From assembly GCA_947630095.1 (NCBI GenBank), contig CANRGI010000033.1, positions 1 to 10,117 of the forward strand: 10,117 bases of DNA, written 5' to 3'. Below the pieces are notes generated by a model. The model was given only the letters and a program-made list of their open reading frames with translations, ran no database searches and was not told the origin of the DNA. Below, piece after piece: positions 5,689 through 10,117 of the stretch; position 1 is the first letter of the stretch, and every line of letters begins with the position of its first letter. Made by a program: the position numbers and the translations under genes. The stretch comes from an uncultured Bacilli bacterium. GTDB lineage: Bacteria; Bacillota_I; Bacilli_A; RF39; UBA660.

Positions 5689-6306
5689 ATGCAACCATTA
5701 ACAAAAAAACAAGAAGAAGCACTAACAGCAATTAAGAAATTTATTGCTAAAAATGGTTTTAGTCCAAGTGTACGTGAAGTTTGCGATATGATGAACTTAA
5801 GTAGCACTGCAACCGTGTTTGTTCATATGAAACATTTAATGGAAAAAGGTTATCTTAAACAAACAGATAACAAATTTAGAACACTAGAAGTTTTAGTTCC
5901 AAATGAATACATAGAAAGTAAAGAAGATGTTGTAAGCGTTCCACTACTTGGAAAAGTCACTTGTGGTAACCCTATCGAGGCTATCGAATTTCCAGACGAA
6001 TTTATTAGTTTACCATCATACTTGATACCTAAAAAAGAAGAAGTTTTTTCACTTAGAACTGAAGGTATGAGTATGAAAAATGTAGGAATTTATGATGGAG
6101 ATATAGTATTAGTTAAAAGGACAAATTCTGCTAAAAATGGTGACTTTGTAGTAGCATTAGACGAAAATGGTTACACTACACTAAAAACATTTTACAAAGA
6201 AAATGGTTACTTCAGATTACAACCAGAAAATGAAACAATGGAACCAATTATTCTTGATAAAGTAGATATTCTTGGAATTGCAATTGGACTTTATAGAAAG
6301 TTCTAA
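5689..6306 (+). CDS. lexA: LexA repressor, SOS response regulator
   Basis: At 205 residues it has the typical LexA length. Residues 1-65 form the winged helix DNA-binding domain (LTKKQEEALTAIKKFIAKNGFSPSVRE in pieces, then SSTATVFVHMKHLMEKGYL). The C-terminal S24-type autoprotease has Ser128 in EGMSM and Lys166 in TTLKTF, the catalytic dyad. RecA filaments formed on damaged DNA stimulate self-cleavage, which releases the SOS genes. The cleavage site, usually Ala-Gly, reads VTCGNP here, so the scissile bond is Cys92-Gly93. Cys-Gly is known in some phage repressors of the same fold and should be cleavable. The gene is transcribed from its own SOS-box-like promoter, divergent from the 51-aa membrane protein gene, and ends in a strong terminator. 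It is one of only two plus-strand genes here. Confidence 0.96.
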   Translation: MQPLTKKQEEALTAIKKFIAKNGFSPSVREVCDMMNLSSTATVFVHMKHLMEKGYLKQTDNKFRTLEVLVPNEYIESKEDVVSVPLLGKVTCGNPIEAIEFPDEFISLPSYLIPKKEEVFSLRTEGMSMKNVGIYDGDIVLVKRTNSAKNGDFVVALDENGYTTLKTFYKENGYFRLQPENETMEPIILDKVDILGIAIGLYRKF

Positions 6307-6318
6307 AAATAAAATAGA

Positions 6319-6354
6319 AAATAGATGGAACACATCAAACCCATCTATTTTTTT
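6319..6354 (+). terminator. Strong terminator between lexA and the convergent rhomboid gene (bidirectional)
   Basis: A 10-bp perfect stem, AAATAGATGG (6319-6328) with CCATCTATTT (6341-6350), a 12-base loop and a T-rich tail. The opposite strand also has a T-rich tail after the same stem, so it can end transcripts from both lexA and the rhomboid gene, whose stop codon lies in the right arm. Confidence 0.85.
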
Positions 6355-7487
6355 ATTATTAATAAATAACCTAATGCTATAAATAATATAATTGTAATTA
6401 TAAAACCATTTATATGGTCACTTACCTTTTCTTTACTAGGTACACAAAGAGCATAACTGAATAAGAAACCTCCTACTAACCCTCCAATATGCCCGAATAC
6501 ATCTATTCCTGGTATCATAAAACTTAAAATTAAATTTATTATTACTACAGGTACAACATTACTTCTTAAAAATCCATCTAAAGTAGCCCTGTATTTATAC
6601 CCAAAGAATATTATAGACGCAAATAAGCCATAAATCGCACCAGAAGCACCTACACTAGCATAATTACTTAATACTACACTTAATAAACTACCTAATATTC
6701 CACTTCCTATATATATAAGCAAGTATTTTATTTTACCATAATACCTCTCTGCTATAGGCCCTACTGCATATAAAGTAACCATATTACATAATAAATGTAG
6801 TAATCCAGTATGAACAAATATACTAGTTACTAGTCTCCATACTTCTCCTTTTTGTACATTTACATAGTAATTAGCAAATGTATTTATCATAAATTCATAA
6901 TTCCCTACACTTATCATACTAATTAAATAAACTATTATATTTATAACTATTAAACTTATAGTAACAACAGGTAATCTATTATTTCTAAATACTTTTGCTA
7001 ACTTTTTATCGTCTTTATTAGTCTTATCATTTAATTCCTCAGTCATTTGAAACATACCCATAATTCCAGCATTTTTATTCATAACTTTATCTCTAAACTT
7101 TGGAAAAAATGTATTAATAATATCATTTTTCTTTAAATCATTTATTTTATTTATCTTTACACTATCTATATTTTTATCTTCAATTAAATTAACTTCGTCT
7201 CTTACATCTAATAAAATATTTAATACGTGCATCTTAAAAGAATAAGTTTTCTTTTTTATTGTCTTTCTAATTATACTTACCTTTCTCATATCAGTCATTA
7301 ACTGTTCTTCATTATGTATATAATTTATATTTATTCTAATTAAAGATATATCATTTTCTAAATTCTCTAACCATATCTCATTTTGTACTCCATTAACAAT
7401 AATAGGTCTATAATTTTCTTCAGTTACAAAGTAATGTAATATCTTCATAACCATTTCGTCTTTCTTTCCTACTACAATATTTGCCAT
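6345..7487 (-). CDS. gluP: Rhomboid-family intramembrane serine protease, GluP/YqgP-like
   Basis: A rhomboid protease that cleaves membrane proteins within or near their transmembrane segments. The protein is 380 residues from the chosen start; GGAGG sits 4 bases before this ATG, whereas the ATG at 7532 has no such site. Residues 1-165 are a soluble N-terminal domain with IWLENLENDISLIRI and FFPKFRDK, resembling the N-domain of Bacillus YqgP (GluP). The rhomboid core follows: HTGLLHLLCN (His226, His231, Asn235), ER at 247-248, GASGAIYG with nucleophile Ser282, and GHIGGLVGG with catalytic His333, spread over about seven membrane segments. YqgP has C-terminal TPR repeats, which are absent here. 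YqgP in Bacillus takes part in turnover of a magnesium transporter with FtsH; whether that applies here is unknown. It is divergent from the TspO gene. Confidence 0.9.
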   Translation of the reverse strand: MANIVVGKKDEMVMKILHYFVTEENYRPIIVNGVQNEIWLENLENDISLIRININYIHNEEQLMTDMRKVSIIRKTIKKKTYSFKMHVLNILLDVRDEVNLIEDKNIDSVKINKINDLKKNDIINTFFPKFRDKVMNKNAGIMGMFQMTEELNDKTNKDDKKLAKVFRNNRLPVVTISLIVINIIVYLISMISVGNYEFMINTFANYYVNVQKGEVWRLVTSIFVHTGLLHLLCNMVTLYAVGPIAERYYGKIKYLLIYIGSGILGSLLSVVLSNYASVGASGAIYGLFASIIFFGYKYRATLDGFLRSNVVPVVIINLILSFMIPGIDVFGHIGGLVGGFLFSYALCVPSKEKVSDHINGFIITIILFIALGYLLIIKK

Positions 7488-7511
7488 TTTTCCTCCATTT
7501 CCAATAATAAT

Positions 7512-7540
7512 ATCATACACTTTTTCATACAATTAGTAAA
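7512..7540 (-). promoter_or_regulatory. Promoter of the rhomboid gene
   Basis: On the minus strand TTTACT (7535-7540), a 17-base spacer and TATGAT (7512-7517), about 25 bases upstream of the ATG. It lies in the 62-base gap shared with the divergent TspO gene. Confidence 0.5.
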
Positions 7541-7549
7541 GGTGATAAT

Positions 7550-8005
7550 ATGAAAAATATTTTTAGATTTTTATTAATTTTTACTCCTTGGCTAATAAGT
7601 GGACTAATTTTTAAATACGATAGTAACTACTATGAAATGCTAAATATCCCATCTTTTGCCTTATCTCCAAAGATAACAAGTATAACTTGGATATTACTTT
7701 ATATTTTAATTTCTATAAGTATTTATAAAGTATCAACTTCTTCTAAAATACTAAAAGAAAGTGATTACTTATATGTTTTAATAACTAATTATCTTGCTAA
7801 TCAATTATTTTTATTTGCATTCTTTAACTTAAAAAGTCCTTTCTTTGGCTTTATATTAACTACTATTACTTTCTTAAGTTCTATATTTTTATACTTAGAA
7901 ACTAAAAGAATAAATAAATCCTCAAGTTACTTCATAATTCCTTATATATTATTTAGTATTTATGCTTTTATTTTAAGTCTAACAGTATACACTATGAATT
8001 TCTAA
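7550..8005 (+). CDS. tspO: TspO/MBR family membrane protein
   Basis: A 151-residue integral membrane protein with five hydrophobic segments, the size and layout of TspO, the bacterial relative of the mitochondrial translocator protein. Family marks are present: Y28 EMLNIPSF (28-36), then W47 ILLY (47-51) after the first loop, N84 in NQLFLFAFF at the start of the third segment pair, and PYILF (131-135) near the end. Two usual Trp positions are Phe (87 and 135) and the usual Asn of the last motif is Ser143. TspO proteins bind tetrapyrroles such as protoporphyrin or heme and are tied to stress responses. The ligand here is unknown. The ribosome site AAAGGTGAT precedes the ATG. The gene converges on rluD, and their 3' ends overlap by 14 bases with no terminator visible. 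Confidence 0.85.
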   Translation: MKNIFRFLLIFTPWLISGLIFKYDSNYYEMLNIPSFALSPKITSITWILLYILISISIYKVSTSSKILKESDYLYVLITNYLANQLFLFAFFNLKSPFFGFILTTITFLSSIFLYLETKRINKSSSYFIIPYILFSIYAFILSLTVYTMNF

Positions 8006-8882
8006 AACTATCTAATATCTTAACAAATTCTTCGTCCATAGGTGCATTAAATTCTAAAAACTTCCCACTAATTGGGTGGTTAAACCCTAAATAATAAGCA
8101 TGTAACATTTGTCCATAATCATTTATTATATGTTTTGAATACACTTTATCATTTACTAAAGGATGCCCTATATACGCCATATGAACTCTTATTTGATGTG
8201 TTCTACCAGTTTCTAATATACACTCTACTAAAGTAGCATTTTTATATCTTTCTAAAACAGTAAAATTTGTAATAGCATTTTTACTGTTTTTATCTGTAAC
8301 ACACATCTTTTGCCTATCTTTTTCACTTCTTCCTATAGGTGCATTTATTTTCCCCTTATCTTCTCTTATCACCCCTTGCACTAATGCTATATATTTTCTT
8401 TTTATCTTTTTATCTTTAAACGCTTGTGATAGTATATTGTGAGCCCTATTTGTTTTAGAAACTAATAATAACCCTGATGTATCTTTATCTATTCTATGCA
8501 CTATTCCAGGTCTATCACTTTCTCCTTCATTACTTAAATTAGTATATCCCAAAAGAGCATTTACAAGAGTACCATTTTTATTACCATTACCAGGATGTAC
8601 TACCATACCACTTTTTTTATTTAAAACTATTATATCTTCGTCTTCATAATAAATATCTAAAGGTATATTTTCACTTTCTAAATTAGTTTCCTCATTCCAT
8701 TCTTGATATTCTATAATGTCTCCTAATTTTAATGAATATCCACTTTTAACACATTTACCATTTACTTTAATAGTACCATCTTTAATATGCTTGCATATAT
8801 TACTTCTACTATTTTCTAATACTTCACTTAAGTAAACATCTAATCTTTTATTCGCTTCTTCACTACTTATCTTTATTTTCAC
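7992..8882 (-). CDS. rluD: RluD-family 23S rRNA pseudouridine synthase
   Basis: At 296 residues this is a standard RluA/RluD-type enzyme that converts uridines in 23S rRNA to pseudouridine. Residues 10-60 are an S4 RNA-binding domain (EEANKRLDVYLSEVL, then IKVNGKCVKSGYSLKLGD). The catalytic domain has IIVLNKKSGMVVHPG (84-98), GIVHRIDKDTSGLLLVSK (126-143) with catalytic Asp132, and ECILETGRTHQIRVHMA, the usual C-terminal motif. It corresponds to YlyB of Bacillus, which also follows lspA. The start is GTG at 8882 with GGAGG 6 bases upstream, and it overlaps the end of lspA by 20 bases, which indicates translational coupling. Which uridines it modifies cannot be told from sequence. Confidence 0.93.
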   Translation of the reverse strand: MKIKISSEEANKRLDVYLSEVLENSRSNICKHIKDGTIKVNGKCVKSGYSLKLGDIIEYQEWNEETNLESENIPLDIYYEDEDIIVLNKKSGMVVHPGNGNKNGTLVNALLGYTNLSNEGESDRPGIVHRIDKDTSGLLLVSKTNRAHNILSQAFKDKKIKRKYIALVQGVIREDKGKINAPIGRSEKDRQKMCVTDKNSKNAITNFTVLERYKNATLVECILETGRTHQIRVHMAYIGHPLVNDKVYSKHIINDYGQMLHAYYLGFNHPISGKFLEFNAPMDEEFVKILDSFRNS

Positions 8883-9336
8883 TTCTATCCTCCAAAAATG
8901 CTCCTAATAAATATAGAAAAGCCCCCACTACAATCGCAACATCGCCTATATTAAATATTGCAAAATTATAACCAAATATATTAAAATCAAAAAAATCTCT
9001 TACATAACCAAAATATAATCTATCAACTAAATTACCAAGTAAACCCGCTATTATCATTGCAGAAGAAAGTCTTACCATCAAATTACTCTTTTTATGAAAA
9101 AATAACTCATATATTAAATAAAGTAATATAACTAATGAAACTAATACTATAATTATTGTTTTACCATCTAATATCCCAAAAGCAGCCCCATAATTATGTA
9201 CATAAGTAATTCTAAAAAAATTACCTATAACCTTTATAGTTTCATTTAATTCTAAACTTTTCATAATTATAAATTTACTAATTTGGTCTAATAAAAAAAT
9301 ACATACCATAAATACTATATATTTAATTTTCTTCAT
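8863..9336 (-). CDS. lspA: Lipoprotein signal peptidase (signal peptidase II)
   Basis: A membrane aspartyl protease that removes the signal peptide from lipid-modified prolipoproteins; the predicted lipoprotein at 2818-3342 is a likely substrate. The protein is 157 residues with four membrane segments, the usual LspA form. Motifs in order: LDQISKF (16-22), VHNYGAAFGIL (46-56), GLLGNLVDRL (98-107) with catalytic Asp105, VRDFFDF (112-118) and FNIGD (128-132) with catalytic Asp132. The start at 9336 is chosen over the upstream ATG at 9366 because GAGGA precedes it at 5 bases and a promoter lies inside the longer frame. It forms an operon with rluD, whose start overlaps its end. Confidence 0.95.
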   Translation of the reverse strand: MKKIKYIVFMVCIFLLDQISKFIIMKSLELNETIKVIGNFFRITYVHNYGAAFGILDGKTIIIVLVSLVILLYLIYELFFHKKSNLMVRLSSAMIIAGLLGNLVDRLYFGYVRDFFDFNIFGYNFAIFNIGDVAIVVGAFLYLLGAFLEDRSENKDK

Positions 9337-9354
9337 AATATTCCTCGTAAAGAT

Positions 9355-9383
9355 ACTATACCACAAAAGCGAGTAAATGTAAA
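9355..9383 (-). promoter_or_regulatory. Promoter of lspA-rluD, overlapped by a palindrome
   Basis: On the minus strand TTTACA (9378-9383), a 17-base spacer and TATAGT (9355-9360). The -35 lies within the inverted repeat AGTAAAT-GTAA-ATTTACT (9372-9389), which has 7-base perfect arms. The repeat could be an operator, though AT-rich palindromes are frequent here. It follows the sigG-ylmC terminator directly. Confidence 0.65.
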
Positions 9384-9395
9384 TTTACTTGACTT

Positions 9396-9425
9396 AAAAA
9401 AAGCAAAAACCATAATAGTTTTCAC
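9396..9425 (-). terminator. Terminator of the sigG-ylmC transcript
   Basis: On the minus strand GTGAAAAC (9418-9425) pairs with GTTTTTGC (9403-9410) through eight pairs, two of them G-U, across a 7-base loop, followed by seven T residues (9396-9402). It begins at the ylmC stop codon and separates the sporulation genes from lspA. Confidence 0.65.
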
Positions 9426-9655
9426 TAATCTAATTCTATAAGAATAACATCACTACCCAACTTTTTTATTTGTTCAAATCTTATAGTTATATCACTTTCA
9501 TTATTAAAAAAATTTCTCATATATTTACTTTTTTCAACTATCAAACTCTGTAAAGCCCCATCACTTTCTTTAATCTCAGCATCTATTATCCTACCTACTA
9601 TTCTCCCATCTTTAACATTTATAATATCTTTTCTTTGTAATTCAGAAAGTCTCAT
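9425..9655 (-). CDS. ylmC: YlmC/YmxH-family PRC-barrel sporulation protein
   Basis: A 76-residue PRC-barrel protein: MRLSELQRKDIINVKDGR at the start, then GRIVGRIIDAEI (17-28), a conserved ALQSLIV strand and the end IRFEQIKKLGSDVILIELD in two parts. This is the YlmC/YmxH family, small proteins encoded next to sigG in spore formers; the biochemical role is unknown. AGGTGG precedes the ATG by 4 bases. It lies 32 bases after sigG on the same strand, with a terminator behind, so the two probably share a transcript. The length is normal for the family. Confidence 0.88.
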   Translation of the reverse strand: MRLSELQRKDIINVKDGRIVGRIIDAEIKESDGALQSLIVEKSKYMRNFFNNESDITIRFEQIKKLGSDVILIELD

Positions 9656-9687
9656 ATAACCACCTATTAAATATATGAAAATAATTA

Positions 9688-10117
9688 TTATTTTATTAAT
9701 CTCTTAACATTATTTATAGCATTTTTTTCAAGCCTAGACACCTGCGCTTGACTTATATTTAGTTCCTCTGCTATTTCCATCTGTGTTTTCCCAACAATAA
9801 ATCTACTAATTAATATATTTCTTTCTCTTTCTTTTATCTTATTAAGTGCCCTCCTCATACTTATAAGTGCATCTATATCTTTATTTTCTCTTTTATCTTC
9901 TATTTGGTCTACTAAATATATGGTATCCCCTCCATCATTGTATATCGGGTCAAATAAACTCATAGGTTCTTTTAAACTCAAAAGTGCTTCCCTTACTTCA
10001 TATTCACTAACTCCTAAATAAGCACTTATTTCATTAGTCTGTGGTTCTCTACCATTTTGTATAGAAAACTCTTCTTTATATTTCATTATTTTATATGATA
10101 AATCTTTTATACTTCTA
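9688..10117 (-). CDS. sigG: RNA polymerase sigma-G factor (late forespore), C-terminal part, cut by the window edge
   Basis: The reading frame continues past the ATG at 10086 to the right edge without a stop, and the extra residues RSIKDLSYKI match the family, so the gene begins outside the window. Sigma G directs late forespore transcription. Visible are the end of region 2 to region 3 (RSIKDLSY onward, with NGREPQTNEISAYLGVS), then EPMSLFDPIYNDGGDTIYLVDQI in parts, a signature that points to sigma G rather than sigma F, and region 4 with RERNILISRFIVGKTQMEIAEEL and ISQAQVSRLEKNAI in the DNA-binding helix-turn-helix. About 143 of some 260 residues are seen. Sigma G activity in relatives depends on mother-cell signals and on its own positive feedback; the promoter is off the window. 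Confidence 0.93.
   Translation of the reverse strand, partial: RSIKDLSYKIMKYKEEFSIQNGREPQTNEISAYLGVSEYEVREALLSLKEPMSLFDPIYNDGGDTIYLVDQIEDKRENKDIDALISMRRALNKIKERERNILISRFIVGKTQMEIAEELNISQAQVSRLEKNAINNVKRLIK

Noticed and set aside
5563..5694. N-terminal extension of the 51-aa gene up to 5694
   Set aside because: It would overlap the lexA start and contain the consensus promoter and ribosome site of the shorter gene; the shorter start has AAGGAG at a good distance.
7526..7533. CATACAAT upstream of tspO as a sigma E -10 box
   Set aside because: It fits the consensus, but the start of transcription would fall at the ribosome site, about 10 bases before the ATG, and the -35 match (ATA) is meaningless in AT-rich DNA.
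9337..9366. Upstream ATG at 9366 as the lspA start
   Set aside because: No ribosome site precedes it and the -10 of the lspA promoter lies within the extension.

Overview
The window is very AT-rich DNA, densely coded and almost entirely on the minus strand. It comes from a spore-forming, low-GC Gram-positive bacterium (Bacillota). Three sporulation-associated genes support this: the 5' half of spoVD, the 3' part of sigG and ylmC/ymxH. Strong AGGAGG-like ribosome sites, a Bacillus-type lexA with a divergent small membrane-protein gene, and the order sigG-ylmC-lspA-rluD (a shortened version of the Bacillus/Clostridium neighbourhood) agree. TGA is used as a stop and TGG as Trp, so this is the standard bacterial code, not a mycoplasma code. 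I cannot name the genus.

Layout, left to right. (1) Positions 1-480: the end of what looks like an integrated mobile element. It carries the first 95 codons of a large serine recombinase (running off the left edge) and, just upstream of it, a 41-codon SHOCT-like small gene. (2) 453-1364: spoVD, cut exactly after the active-site motif STFK; the rest of the transpeptidase domain is absent and the reading frame runs into element DNA. (3) 1413-3342: a membrane protein with a TIM44-like domain and a zinc ribbon, an unrecognised membrane protein and a lipoprotein. (4) 3396-5348: a full-length transketolase homologue that has lost most thiamine diphosphate- and metal-binding residues, with four conserved His changed to Asn. 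(5) 5407-6306: lexA and a divergent 51-aa single-span membrane protein, sharing a control region with SOS-box-like sites; the position corresponds to the cell-division inhibitor yneA. (6) 6345-8005: a GluP/YqgP-like rhomboid protease and a divergent TspO-family membrane protein. (7) 7992-10117: rluD-family pseudouridine synthase, lspA, ylmC and partial sigG.

The most interesting reading is that spoVD is interrupted by a serine-recombinase element in the manner of the skin element of sigK: excision during sporulation would rebuild the gene. The recombinase is co-directional with the spoVD fragment and no terminator lies between them, so transcription of the host gene could drive the recombinase. 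The window holds only one element end, so this remains a hypothesis until the missing spoVD 3' half is found to the left. The second and third leads are the transketolase pseudoenzyme and the SOS-associated 51-aa membrane protein.

The non-coding stretches are short (none exceeds about 130 bases) and are largely accounted for by the promoters, operators and terminators listed. No tRNA, rRNA, CRISPR array or riboswitch was recognised.
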